Part shown: positions 1 to 12,679 of the stretch, one piece after another
Numbering within the stretch: position 1 is the stretch's first letter
How the letters are laid out: every line of letters starts with the position of its first letter
Source: Sepiola atlantica
Lineage: Eukaryota; Mollusca; Cephalopoda; Sepiida; Sepiolidae
DNA length: 64,000 nucleotides
NCBI GenBank assembly: GCA_963556195.1
Contig: OY744516.1
Location: 35,621,278-35,685,277 of the forward strand
Direction: 5' to 3'
Translations under genes and position numbers: made by a program
The notes under the pieces: model-generated
What the model was told of the DNA's origin: nothing
The model's database searches: none
What the model saw: only the letters and a program-made list of their open reading frames with translations

Positions 1-1050
1 TACACCTACACATACGCTCATACACACATCGAAATATTTCTTCTGTATAATATGTACGATAAAAAACAAGTATTTCTTTTTCTTCTAAAACTAAAAAAAT
101 GAAGTGCAAATAGGCTAAAAAATAATGTCAAAAACCCAATTCATTCTAAACAATTAACGGGACTTAAATAGGAATTAGATCATTCTTGTTTATTTTTCTA
201 CGATGAAGCTTTTTAAAAAAAAATCTAATATTAGGTTGTTCGTACTCTTACACTTATCTATCAACATGCCTACCCGCATACATACAGTAAGAGATCCGAA
301 CGCAAATAAAAACGTACAATCTACATCTACAAAAACTCCACAAACAACCACTACAGAAATGATTGTATTTCAACAGATTACAAGCCTCTGAATATTTGTG
401 TTAAGTAATATGATATCAAAATCGCTTCCTATAAAAGGAAACTTAACATCGAAGTTCAGTTATAATATGTTTGTATCTTTCTATTGCTTAAGGTTTCAAT
501 ATAAGTGAATCGGAACTATTACACTCAACATCCAAACCTCCGACATACATATATATGCACACATAGATACATACACACACAATATATATGTACATATCCG
601 AATAAACAAACATACACATGCATACACCATATATATACACATATATACACACATTATTTATTTATCTATTTATTTATTTATTTATTTTATTTCTTCATTT
701 ATCTATTGAACATTTATTTCGCATAATATTTTAGATGATACTAGTGTTTTTAGTTTATACTCCTACCAAAGAGATATCTTACTTACTATTTACCATTTCT
801 CACCTAATTAATAAAGATCGAAAAAACAAAGATGAAAAAAACCTATTTCAATTACTTATTGATGTTCTCATAATCTAGCTTTCTTACTATTTTTATTATA
901 AGTCAGATATAATTTTAATTACTTCGGTTATTTTAGATTATAAGTGATGTGCTCTATATCTTAATGTTTTATATTGATGTATTAGTACTCAGTTATCTAG
1001 TATTAGGTTTATGTTTTTGTATTGTCAAGAAATTCTTATGTTGTTCCTAT
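1..1050. other. AT-rich stretch without a gene
   Basis: No recognisable coding sequence. Contains short (CA)/(TA)-rich runs around 545-650 and a TTTA-type microsatellite around 655-700. The 62- and 73-codon frames here have the composition of the low-complexity DNA and match no family I know. Confidence 0.6.
655..700. repeat. (TTTA)n microsatellite
   Basis: Interrupted run of TTTA tetramers visible in the sequence. Confidence 0.85.
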
Positions 1051-1057
1051 ACATTAG

Positions 1058-3509
1058 TTACTTACATACTCTTGTTGATGAAAGGGTTACCAGCACAGGT
1101 ATTTTATATGGGTCTGTAGCGGGATAGGATGTATGCGGCTCTAGTAGGCAGTTCTGAATCCCCTCCTGTCTTTTATTTCTTAAATTATCTTTAGACATAA
1201 CTATATTGTAGGATTCTAGAATACAAAGGTTGCATCTCTTAGATTTGTTAGGTCTATATTTCCCTGCTCTACCTAGTATAGACCATTTTAGGTTGTATTG
1301 TATGTTTTTGCTATTTAGTTCTCTTACATGCTTAGCTGAAGTCGTAGGAATCTTTTTTGAATTCGTATTAGGTTCTTTAAAAGAGTGTATATGGTTTCGA
1401 TATCTGTCCTTAAAACTACAGCCCGTCGAACCAATGTATGTTTTAATTCTGTTTTCCTCTATAACGTTACACTTATACACTATATCTGAGGTTAAACAAT
1501 TCCCCTCTAAAGGGCATTCGCTAATGTTTCTACAGTTACATTGGGAGTTATTATTCTGATTCTGAACTGTGCTGGTATCTAAGTTACTATTCTTTTTGAT
1601 TTTCGTGTTATTTGAACTTACTATAGTTGATGTGAAGTTTATCGAAGTTGAAAAAGATAGCTTAACTGTATTCTTATTTATAAGTTTGCCTAGTCTACTA
1701 TCTCTAGAAAAATTTATCTCGATAATTTGGTAAAATTGTCTAGGTATGTTAGTAAGGACATTTAATCCATAAGGGGGTTGAACCATAGTGAATTTCTACG
1801 TCTGTTTTTTCTTCCCAGTGTTTTTACTACGGATGGTGGATTTGTTGATCCTCTAGCTTAAGTTTAGTACTAGGTGCAGTAATCTGCGTATTATTAGTAT
1901 TTATTCTCCTATTGATTTTTCTGGGATTCCCCATAGCCATGTTATATGATATTATGTGAGGTGTATTTCTATGAGTCCCGGGATTTACACTATGCTTCAA
2001 CGGGCTTTCCTTTATGTAGCTTATTTTCTCAGTGTATCCAGATCTGGCTAATGCTTCATTATAGTAATCTTTATTTTTATTGAATAGTGATTCGTTAGAT
2101 GAAAGTTTTGATATTCTCTTAGAGATACTATGGATTATGGCTTTATTAATGTGTCTCGGGTGATTAGAATTAAAATCTACATAATAGAGAGTTAGGATTG
2201 GTTTATGATATTGTTCATATGTTCTATTGTTTAGGTCTAAGCAAATGTCTAGGAAGTTAACTATCTTATGGTTTAAGTCTATTGTTACCTTAAGGTCCAA
2301 ATTTTTAAAGAAATTGTGTATATCCTTCTTAGTATTCTCTAACCTTCTATTGCCAGAGTTGACGAAGAATAGAGCGTCATCTCTGTATAAGTCGCCCCTA
2401 AGTAGTGGTAATTCTTTATGGAGCTCCTTCAAAATGTAAAGGCCTACCAAATCAGTTACCTGTGCAGAGTCCGGTCCCCATAGTAATGTCGAAGTTATTC
2501 TCTCTATTTTTTCTTGTCCATAGTTTGTTATTATACAGAATCAAAGTTCTTCTAGCTAGTTTTATAATATCGATCTCTAGTCTAGTTATATCCGTTTCTA
2601 TTCTAGCCATATCAAGGGCTTTGTCTTGAAGTGTAGGGGATATTGATGGGTAATATGCATCAATGTCAAACATGATAAACTTCCCGTTACTCCTTTGGGG
2701 GAGTTTTGTAAACCAATTTATGACTTCGTCTGACGATGTCCATAAATTGTGAGTTATCTTGGATTTAATGGTGGGTATGATTCTATCCAATATTTTTTTT
2801 TACTAATTGCCCTTATGTCCGATATACATGGAGAGATCAATCTGATGGTGGGGTTATTATTAAAATCGTCTTTATAGTCCTTTAATGTAAATCTAGGGCA
2901 TTTAGGAGTATATATTTCTATGTTTTTATCTATATTGATCTTAGAACATATTTCCAAGGCCGTAGAATTGATATCGCTGAGGTCATTTACATTGGCTATT
3001 TTATAGTTTTTCAGTAGTTCCTTCATAATCAAATTATTATATGTTTCAAAGTTCATGCTATATAAGTTCATTGTTTTGTCTGCAGATACTATTAGGTTAG
3101 GGTTATTATTTATTTTTCTAAATGCTTGGTTTATTTTGTTAATTGTAGGGTTGAAGTATTTACATCTCCTTTTAAACTTCAAGTTTCCTATCATGTTAAA
3201 CATGTCTTGCTCAAAATTCTCCAGACTGTTCAGTGCTGATGGACATTTACGCGTCTTGATGTTATAAAATTTGATGTACGTCTCTCTGGAAACCTCTGAT
3301 GGCATATCATATTCAGGAGAATCCACTGTGCGTATATCCGGTTGATCGATTCTCTGTTCACCCTCATGGGAAGTGTGGTGATGGATTACCTTCCAACGTA
3401 CTCTTTAGATGAAAGAGTTGACTGCCTGTATCATGTCTTTTGTGTATGATTCATGGCTTGGAATAGCTATATTATTTGGTGAGAATGTTATTTCCTCCTT
3501 GGTGAACAT
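1058..3509 (-). pseudogene. Penelope-like retroelement, RT plus C-terminal GIY-YIG endonuclease (frameshifted)
   Basis: On the minus strand the pieces read in the canonical EN+ Penelope order. The N-terminal region opens at an ATG at 3509 (MFTKEEITFSPNN) and meets an in-frame TAA near 3408. The next frame (3326-2754) ends beside an A9 run near 2800, where the frame shifts. RT motif A is FDIDAYYPSI (about 2670). A second frameshift lies near 2478, between motif A and DLVGLYILKEL. RT motif C is LYRDDALFF, with Arg in place of the usual Ala of YADD, as I recall for this kind of element. The thumb is marked by KIVNFLDICLDLNN and FNSNHPRHI. After a third shift near 1800 the last frame (1786-1058) holds CNCRN and CPLEGNC cysteine motifs, then TYIGSTGCSFKDRYRNH, the YIG half and Arg helix of a GIY-YIG nuclease, and SKRCNLCILE. 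It would copy RNA into nicked chromosomal DNA, but this copy is broken in at least four places. The family call is firm; the subclade is not assigned. Confidence 0.88.
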
Positions 3510-4695
3510 AGTTAAGGGAGATAAAAAGGACGGATAATAAGCTCAATTCGAGGAGCAGTAATAATTAATTATTAAAGACAATATATGTATTATCATATAT
3601 CATCAGATCCTTTTACTTTGTAGTCTCCTTTGAAGATTCAGCTCAATGTTTGTCAATTATTGATAACAGAGCAAAATATAGAACAGTTTTTTTAATTATA
3701 TTCCAATAACCATGGTTTGTTTTATTACTTTTATTTTTATTTTTTTCACATTTCCAAAAATTCCAAATTTCTGTGAGATATATTTAACGGTCCGTTTCAT
3801 TTGTTTTGTGCCAAACAACATTTGTATGTCAATATCGTCTCTGAAACACTACAAAATCATCAGAAAATGTTCACAAATAATAAAAGAGTTCTTAGATTAG
3901 AGTGTCTTGAAAAACACCCACATCATACATCAGTTTCATTTTAGGGTGAAAATAAACAAAAAAACAAACAAATCTTTTAGAGCAAACACTCACACGTGTG
4001 CGATCAAACTAATACGCCATTTTAATTTTGATTTTTTTCGTTCAAAGCTAGTATATCCTAAAAGAATTAGTACGAACAGTTTAAAAAACTTTAATTCGGT
4101 AATATTTGCTAAAATATTTAATATGTACTATAACTTATTTATAAAGTTCCAGTTTATTTGAAGATAATTTATTTTTTATTAAAGTTACCTGAATGTTTAT
4201 TTAAGTCGTTAGGGTGCGAAACTCATTTAAGCAGATCATTATAGAGCTAGCCTCAATTGTGTCAAACCGTTCATTCAATCAACTATTAAAAAAGTTTCTT
4301 CTACATAAGTGTTTATATGGAATTTATATAGTATTTATTAATAAACCCTTTCTAACAATATTGAGATAAGATTACCTTTCCAGAATTCATCACTCAAGTA
4401 GTAATTCACTAGTTAAAATGCGAAACTAAGGGGGGGGGGTTATATTCACGGCGAAATATATCCTCCATATTTAGCCAGACTACGATTTCGAAACATGGAA
4501 TGGGCATTATATATTTATTTATTTATTTAATTTCTTAAAGTATTCTAAGGATTCAAAAGTAGTTATACAGGGATCTGTACCTTAAACATTAATCTTTACT
4601 ATGTTTTATTTCTAAATCGTACTATCAAGTGAATTGCTAAGACAAATATACGAATGTAAACAATTAGAGTCTTACTTTAATATTTCCATCTATTA
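3510..4695. other. AT-rich stretch without a gene
   Basis: Likely contains the 5' part of the Penelope-like element and older AT-rich DNA. Short G9 run at about 4431 and TTTA runs near 4510. No coding family recognised in any frame. Confidence 0.5.
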
Positions 4696-4699
4696 TTTA

Positions 4700-4840
4700 G
4701 TCGTTTTTCTCCCTTCTTTTAAGTATCATTATGCTTATTAATATACATTGACAAATATGCTTAGTATCCATCAATAAATTCATATTTGTGAATGTATATT
4801 AATAAGCATAATGATACTTAAAAGAAGGGAGAAAAACGAC
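4700..4840. repeat. Near-perfect foldback, 60-bp arms
   Basis: Arm 4700-4759 is the reverse complement of 4781-4840. The outer 50 bp are identical and there is one mismatch in the inner 10 bp, with a 21-nt loop (4760-4780). The arm starts GTCGTTTTTCTCCCTTCTTT. I see no target-site duplication. The right arm ends where LINE A1 begins. Confidence 0.95.
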
Positions 4841-7590
4841 AACAAACATCTTATTATTTCTCTATAGTAATATCAAAGTCTCAGGTCAAAATCTCCTGAT
4901 GTTCAGTTCTTTCTCTTGGGAAAATCTCCTCACATCCTTGCTCTTTGTGAGACTAATCTGGATGCTTCTATTGATAGCAACGATTTACACGTGGATGGTG
5001 ATTTGCCTCTTGTCCTCTTAGACTCTTCCATACATTTGCAGGGTCTTGCTGTTTTTCTTTGCAAGGATCTCCCCATTGCATGTGTCCCCAGCCTTGAATC
5101 TAATGGGTGTCCTTTTTATCTGTCCGAGGTTGTCTTTGTTGCACTCCACTTCCTATTTGTTCTTTTTGTACCATTCCCCTTCTGACAATGACTGTTCTAT
5201 TGTTGATGTTATATCCAGCAGATAATAATGCATTACAATCTCATCTGTCAAGCTCCATCTTTGTTTTTGGTGATTTCAATGCTCATCATTCTGACTGGCT
5301 CCCTCACTCTAACCGCACAGTGAAATCTGTCTTCACGTTTCTTTGTCTCATGACTTTTCCCAAATTATCACCTTCCCCACACGTTTTCTGTATGATGATG
5401 TTCATCAACCGTCTTTACTTGATCTTTTTTCACTTCTGTTCCTGACTCATGTTCCATTTTCTCTTCTCTTCCACTGGGTACTTCTGATCATGCTGTTGCT
5501 GATGCTGAGGCTAATATTTTGGTGAAGTCTTCTATTGACTGTCCTTTCCACAGGAAGACGTTTAACTGCAGCAATGCTGATTGAGATGAGCTTTGCAGCT
5601 TCCCATGTGACGTTCTATGGGGGCCTATCTTTGGTATGTCTCCGAATGAGGCTGCTAGGGGGGTTACTGACTGGTTTCCTGTTGAAATTGACACCTTCAT
5701 TCCTCATCATAAGTTTCAAACCAAACCCAATTCTTCTCCATGGTTTTCATCTGTTTGTGCTTCTGCCATTGCCCATCATAACCATTACTTTAATCAGTAC
5801 GTCAAGGTGGTTCTGGGACTTCTAGACAATCCTACAGAAGAGCTAGCAATGCCTGCAAGAGAGCAATCTCTGAGGCTGTCTAGCTATTCTCAAAGGATTC
5901 GTGACTCTATCTAATCCCAAAAGGTTGGCTCTCATGATTTATTTGAGAATCGACATAAGTACTGTTAATAGTGGCAAGTTTGCTATTCCTCCGCTTTTTA
6001 ATGGTCTTCAGGTTATTTCATCTTCTAAGGATAAGGTTGATCTCTTTGCTAATCTTTTTGCTTACGATTCTTCTCTTGATGACTCTGATGCTGTTCTTCC
6101 TGATTTTCCTTTGAAAACCGATCAGTCTCTTGATTCTGTAATTATAACCCCAAATATGGCTGCTAGGGTTCTTCCTGATCTTGACCAGTCTAAGGCTTTC
6201 GGCCCTGATTCAATTCCCGTTTCCGTTCTTAAACGTTGTGCTCTTAAACTTTCTTCTATCGTCTCTACATTATTAAATCTCTGTTTGTCACAGTTATTTC
6301 CATTCTTGTTAGAAGGAGTCCTCTGTTGTCCCTACCTTTAAAAATGCTGGTGATCGGTCTGATCCAACTAAGTATTGTCCAGTTAGTCATCTCTCTGTTA
6401 TTAGTAAATCTTTTGAAAGGTTGGTCAACGGCAATCTTGTTCATTTTCTGGAAAGTCTGGGTCTCTTTAGTGATGTTCAGTATGGCTTTCGTAGTTTTCG
6501 TTCAACTGCTGATCTATTAACTGTTGAAACTGAGCAGATCTGTCGGTTTATGGATAATTCAGGAGAGAGTATAGCCATTGCGCCTAACATTTCGAATGGG
6601 GTTTTACATAGTGTGACATTCTGATCTACTACACAAACTTCAGGGTTATGGTATTAGTGGTAAGATTCTTGACATTATTGGGTCTTTTTTCTCTTGCAAG
6701 TAACTTTGGACGGTGTCTCTTCATTCTCTTTTCCTATCGATGCTGTTGTTCCTCGGGGCTCTATTCTAGGCTCAACCCTGTTTTTTCCCTATATTAATGA
6801 TCTTCCAGAGAATATTATTCAGAAAATTAACATCTATGCCGATAATACCACTCTCTATTCTGGTGTTGCTTGTCGCACATCACCCTCTCTGAAGCTTCTA
6901 GGTATTTCTTACTCATCAAATATTTCTTGGAGTTCATATATTAGATCCATTGCCTTTTCTGCTTCTCGTAAAGTCGGTTGTCTCTATCGCTCCAAACACT
7001 TTCTCACACCTGAGGCTATTCTCTATCTCTACAAATCTATCAGACCATGTATGGAGTATTGTTGTCATATTTTGGCTGATAAATCTCTGTCCAATTTGAG
7101 GGTTTTTGGATAACGTGCAGAAATGTATCTGTAATTTGATTGGCCCCGCCCTTTCCTTTTTTATGCACTCACTCTCTCACAGATGTGATGTTGCTAGTTT
7201 CAGTTTTTTCTATAAATATTATTATGGCATGTTTTTTTCAAAATTATGTGATGTATTCCCCGCTTCTTTTGTTCCAGCTTGTTTGACTCGTTGGTCTAGT
7301 GGTCTCCATCAATTCGCTGTTTCGATCCCTCATTGTAACACCGCTTCTTATTTCAGTAGTTTATGTCTAAGAACTGCACGCTTATGGAACTCTCTTCCTG
7401 CTGAATGTTTTCCTCCTACGTATAGTCTTGGTATTATCAAGACTAAGGCCAATAGGCATTTCCTGTCTTTGCAATACCTATATTTCGTTTTTGTTTACTC
7501 CTTACATCAAGTGGCTTCATGCTTTGTCTCGAGCGATTCCCATAACAAAAAAATAATTCATATATATGTATATACAATATTATGATAAAT
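4841..7590 (+). pseudogene. LINE A1, jockey/CR1-like non-LTR retrotransposon (decayed)
   Basis: Domains follow the usual order across many frameshifts. The apurinic-type endonuclease has LALCETNLD (about 4938) and FGDFNAHHSDWL (about 5265). The RT fingers show SKAFGPDSIPVSVLK (about 6190) and YGFRSFRSTADLL (about 6480). Motif B remains as VPRGSILGSTLFF and motif C as YADNTTLYSG (about 6835), where the second catalytic Asp of YADD is replaced by Asn. The C-terminal region reads SRKVGCLYRSKHFLTPEAI, RPCMEYCCHI and CNLIGPALS, then RTARLWNSLPAECFP to about 7470. The stretch RPCMEYCCHI-x-NLIGP is shared with four other copies in the window. The usual motif A block is missing between 6540 and 6640, so an internal deletion is likely. 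It cannot be active. Clade assignment beyond jockey/CR1-like is not possible by eye. Confidence 0.85.
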
Positions 7591-7775
7591 ATTTTTAATA
7601 AATTCTTATCAACATGCACATGTGTTTTATCCTTTTCCGGGAGTCATCGGTGTGGAGGATGACTGTTTTGCCGATTGCACGATTCGAACCCCAGACTCAA
7701 GTAACCTTTTATTTTTCAAGTCTGAATCTCTCTATCGATGTGGCAAACCCAACAGCAATGGGGAAATAACAAAAT
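7580..7775 (-). repeat. SINE-like repeat, copy 1
   Basis: Pairs with 8140-8335. Both contain ACATGTGTTT, GTGTGGAGGATGACTGTT and a TTTTAAGTCTGAA-type stretch in the same order. On the minus strand copy 1 has a pol III B-box-like GGGTTCGAATCGTGC. I could not identify a convincing A box, so tRNA derivation is inference. Confidence 0.55.
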
Positions 7776-8139
7776 TAAAGACTATTTACGTCGTTACAAG
7801 CGGACATATCTAGTTACAACAATGTTCAACAATCTAATTGGACAGACATCGCATTCAGCATTAATTTTGCAGCCTATTTTTCTTCTCTTAATCTTTAAAT
7901 GCTTTTTGTTTCAAATATCACATATTCCAAACAATGCCTATAATATTCAGCGAAAATGTGTCAAACTGCAACTGGTTTCACATCTGCAATGAGCCTGTTG
8001 GTAAATGTGAGTAGGTATTGGTATGATGTTGCATCAACACACCCGCTAAATAGGTAACCAGTATCTTTGGTGATAATGTTTTTTCAAGCCAATACAATAA
8101 AGCATTTAAGGGTAAAAATCTCATGGCTACAAACGATAT
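7776..8139. other. AT-rich stretch between the two SINE-like copies
   Basis: No gene or recognised repeat seen. Confidence 0.45.
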
Positions 8140-8335
8140 CATGATAAATGTTTAAAACAATTCTCATCGATATACACATGTGTTTCATCCTTTTTTCGGG
8201 AATCATCAGTGTGGAGGATGACTGTTCTGCAAGTCGCGCGAATTGAATCACAGACATAATTCACCTTTTTACTTTTAAGTCTGAACCTCTTTATCGACGC
8301 AAGCAATCCAACAGCCATAGGAAAAGAAGATAATT
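8140..8335 (-). repeat. SINE-like repeat, copy 2
   Basis: Diverged copy of the repeat at 7580-7775. The B-box-like site is degraded here (GAATTGAATC in place of GATTCGAACC on the plus strand), so this is the older or less constrained copy. Confidence 0.5.
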
Positions 8336-8345
8336 CATAAGAGGA

Positions 8346-9396
8346 CACACACACGCACACGCCCCCTCACATATATATTTCTTTAATTTCCTACATAGGT
8401 TTATGTAGTAGCACACTAGTGTATAATACGATTAGTGCTCTTAATTTAGCATCATATAATCAAAGTTATTCAGAAAAACATTCGATAATTTTATCTAAAA
8501 ACACTTTATTAACAGATAATTGTTTCTGTCTATTTTGAAAATATACATTTATATGTTATAAAATCTTTTACAAATATTCACCAGTGTATAATCCATTACA
8601 GTATAATCCATTACAGTCAGGCTGAAAAATAAGAATAAAACTCCAATATAATTTAATTTATACTTTTTTTCACTCCAATTAAAGAGAAAACCTAACTTAA
8701 ATTCGTTTTTTTTTGCATTTAAGAGTTCATGATATATTATATATTATATCATGATATACAATGTCCATCATATTGACTTTTCTTTTTCCGTTCAAATTGT
8801 TCATTTTCGATTGATAAAACCACCACATGGCAAAATGCACACATAAAAGAATAATGAATTCATACCAACCGTTATTGTCCTCATTTAACCATTTTTCTCA
8901 TTTTCATCTTATTTTCCTTCATACTTAATCCTTTTTTTAAATTCTTTCTTCCTCTTAAGGAGTACAAATTGACCATACCGCCACCTATCAATCTCGTATG
9001 AATCACGTTCGATTTAATCATAAATAACTTCTGTAGTAATCTGAGTAAATCACAAATATTTTAAAGGTTTTTATTTTAACTATCATTCCATCCTATTACG
9101 TCATCAATACCTATCATAATGTAAAAGAAAATACAAATAAACAACGTAATTTAATATTTGTTCAATCATTACTTTCGCTCATTATTAGATCTTTTTTTTT
9201 ATTTATGGGTATCGATTAATAATTTTAATCCCTTTATAATTATTCTAAGTACAGTTAATATTATTTTACAATATATAGTTATATATAATATTTGTATCGA
9301 TCCTATGATTTATTAAGTGTCCGATTCAGGCGTAGTTTCGTTCCCATATCTGTATTCAAGATTCATTAAAAAAAATATTACCACCATTAGTAATCA

Positions 9397-9398
<2 letters not shown>
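8346..9398. other. AT-rich stretch without a gene
   Basis: No coding family recognised. Contains an imperfect palindrome of TCATGATATA type at about 8728-8760. Confidence 0.5.
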
Positions 9399-9399
<1 letters not shown>

Positions 9400-9429
<30 letters not shown>

Positions 9430-9432
9430 CTT

Positions 9433-9499
<67 letters not shown>

Positions 9500-9520
9500 T
9501 TCTTCTTCTTCTTCTTCTTC

Positions 9521-9584
<64 letters not shown>

Positions 9585-9605
9585 TATTATTATTATTATT
9601 ATTAC

Positions 9606-9644
<39 letters not shown>

Positions 9645-9671
9645 TATTATTACTATTATTATTATTATTAC

Positions 9672-9748
<77 letters not shown>
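9400..9748. repeat. Compound (TTC)n/(ATT)n array, about 350 bp
   Basis: TTC triplets at 9400-9462 and about 9500-9521, ATT triplets in the remainder with a few ATTACT interruptions. On the minus strand this array follows the 3' end of the R4-like LINE, so it may have grown from that element's triplet tail. Confidence 0.93.
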
Positions 9749-9749
<1 letters not shown>

Positions 9750-9759
9750 GTTTTCATAG

Positions 9760-12490
9760 TAGTCTCAACTTTTGGATGTTTTTAGTTGGAGTTTTCTTTT
9801 TTTAACATCAAACCAATTCCCTTGAATTTATACATTTAAGCTGTACCTTAACACATTCGCAGTTCTTAACAGGCAAGCCTTTTGCAGAAGTGGATAAGAA
9901 ATTGTCTCGTCAATAGTGTAGTACTTGAACGATTTTGTCGTGTCTCCATTTTTTATACTGATGTTGTGCTAGCATAGGGTATTCAGATACAATATGCACT
10001 AAGGTTTCTTCCCTTTACTTACACAATCGACACATCGGTGATTCTGTAGTTTTGTCAATGTAATGTTTGATGAACCTAGTGCGAGTGACTTGTTCTTGGT
10101 CTACCATTAAGGTGCTCTTAGTAGATCTTTTGAGATCACTCCTGACCAACCATTTCAAGCTGTCATTATCTCTAAATGCAGTATTCTTAGAGTTTCTTTA
10201 AAAATAATTTTACCCCTCTCTCTTGTAACCGTTGATTCTTTTTCACACCAGTTCTTAGTATTTCCTCTCTTTTCACTTAACGAAGAAGAATCTCATTACT
10301 TTCAGAAATATATTTATATAAACAACCTTCTTCTATATTCACGACATCTTCAACACTAAGTAAACCTCGACTACCTTTTTATTTAGGTAGATACAATCGA
10401 TCTGCATCTCCTTTCTTTGCAAAAGCTCCATAAATTGTAAGCATTTTCCGTGTTTTGGTATCAAAACATATTAGTTAATCTATATTTCAGTCAAGTATAC
10501 TGGCAGTATATCGAATGATAGCTACTGCTCTGGCATTGATAGAATATATTGTATTTCGACTGTGGAGGTGTGATTTAAGAATAATCCTTACTCTTCTGTT
10601 GTACTCAGCTGTGACCTAGTTTTTCATTTCATTATTTTTAATATTATCTGCCTCCAGTATTCCCAAGCATTTGTAGCCCCTCTAACGTTATCAGATTTGT
10701 TGTTGAGAGTTCAAGAGCATATGAGTGGACAAGTTTACCTTTTTATAACACGAATGGCACATTTAGGGATGCTAAATTTCATTTGTATGTCGTCACTAAA
10801 TAATTTAAACGTATTGATTCGGGTATCAAGTTGGTTTTCATTCTGTCCAAAAACTTTAAGGTTATCCATGAATAGGAAGTGGTTGACTGTAGGAAGTCCC
10901 TTCCCAAGTGTTATTGGGATCAAACTAATGACAAAAAGCAAAGGAGAAAGACTATCACCCTGGGAAATCCCTATCCTGATTTTCACTTTACCTAATGCAA
11001 CACCTCTTGAAGTTAAATTGTTTTCCTAATTCTTCATGCTATTCTTAAAAGCTGTTTGAATGTTGTAGGCTATTCCAAAAATCTCCAAGCATTTGTGTAT
11101 CCATGAATGAGGCACCCATGTCAAATGCTTTCTTATAATCTACACACCCCACGGCATGATTTTTGGTGCCATGTGATCTTTTTCGGCAGCCTTTCTGTTC
11201 CTCAGGCAGTAAATTGCTTTGGTCCAAATGACCATAAATACTTTCAGACAATATGCTAGTGAAAAGTTTCCACATAACTGAAAGACAAGTGATTGGTATA
11301 AAGTTTGTCACTTCACTCCCTTTTGTCTTATCTTTTATGATCAATACTGTTGTGCCCGTTGTCAGTCATTCAGGGAAACTAATTGTCGTCAAACAGCCAT
11401 TTATTATTTCTGCGACAAGTGAGTGAAGAGCCGGGAGGTTTTGAAACTAGTACCCCTGGACTCCGTTAGGTCCAGGTGCTTTTCAGTTTGAAAGGTTTTT
11501 AAGTCTCTCCTTCAGCATCTCAACGATTACTGTAATATTAGTTTCAATATCTTTGATCCATCTGCATAATCTTGATGCTTTACTTATTTTTCCCAAATGC
11601 CTTTCCAGAATTCACGAGATTGGTAAGCATCAGGTATAACACCTGTTTTGCCGATAAGCTCAATTCTGTCGCTGTAACGTTTAACTTTGGCAGTCTTAGC
11701 TATGATACACTGTTTCAGTTCTTCAATTACTCACTTGAAACTTTTACGGTGTATGTCGAACTTATGGATTAGTCTTTCACAAGTGCTCTGACTTTTGCGT
11801 TTGCCATTTTCGACAGCTTGCACTTCACTTAAATACTTTATCTGACCATTTAACCGTTTCCTACACCAAGGATCTTTTTTACTTCTTTTTTCCGTTTTTC
11901 TATTCCGAGTAGATTTGACATAGTATTCGCAGCAGCTTTAATAACTTTATTACACCGATCAAGATTATTTACTAATAAAAATGACAAGACTTCATTCACT
12001 TTGGTGGCGACAGTTTTAAGACTGTTCTTATTGACAAATCTAGGATTCAGCGGTTGTTCTAAGTTGCCAGCTCTTAGCTTCGCATCTAACAATCTGAAAA
12101 TATTAATATCTTCTTATGTAATTCCTTGTTGTATTATATGTTTAACTATTGCATCTGTGGAAGCAGCCTGATTACCATTAGTTACAATATTTTCGCTGTC
12201 AGAGTTTGTTGTTTCTATCCTATGCTTCTCTTCAACTACATCAAGTTTATTTATCTCCACAAGCTCGTCTAAGTCTTCTCTCTCAATTTCTCTTTTTAGT
12301 TCAATTTCAATAGAAGATAACCATTCATTAGTTCTAATCACCCGGTGTTGTACCGCAAATTTCTATTCTGATAATTTAAACAGGTCTAGCTTATTCCAGC
12401 TTCGGTGCATTCGTTGTCTATATCGTCTCTTAGGAGGATCACTCTTCAAATAACATTTCATCATAATTCTATTTAAGGCCTTAATCCAAT
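9760..12490 (-). pseudogene. R4/Dong-like LINE with restriction-like endonuclease, copy 1 (decayed)
   Basis: On the minus strand the N-terminal region reads KRRYRQRMHRSWNKLDLF and VIRTNEWLSSIEIELKREI (about 12460-12290). The RT follows as ITCLSVMWKLFTSILSE and LLPEEQKGCRKRSHGTKN (about 11300-11160), VDYKKAFDMG (motif A, about 11130), ISQGDSLSPLLF (motif B, about 10970) and HFLFMDNLKVFG (motif C with FMDN in place of FMDD, about 10870). Near the 3' end (10040-9967) a CCHC-like segment reads MCRLCK, then HIVSEYPMLAQ after an in-frame stop; the last Cys of the finger has become Tyr. Order and motifs fit site-specific-type LINEs that use a PD-(D/E)xK nuclease (R4/Dong/Hero group), known for cutting and priming at the target DNA. 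Multiple frameshifts and stops make it a dead copy. Confidence 0.8.
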
Positions 12491-12679
12491 TAGTTGTAGT
12501 TCTAGTGTTAGTGTTTCGAGGGTGTCGATGGATGACGATTTGAGAAGCCTCGTTCGTTCCTCTGCCGGGCGTTGAACCAGTACTTTACATTCTGGACTCC
12601 CTTACATCGTTCACAGTTTGATAATTTTGAATACTCAAATTGGAATAATGGCTTGTGTAAAGTTTTCATAGTGTTTTTA

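Noticed and set aside
1230..1559. 109-codon plus frame
   Set aside because: Antisense to the GIY-YIG domain of the Penelope-like element.
9317..9805. 162-codon frame rich in Phe and Leu
   Set aside because: It is a translation of the TTC/ATT array; composition fully explains it.
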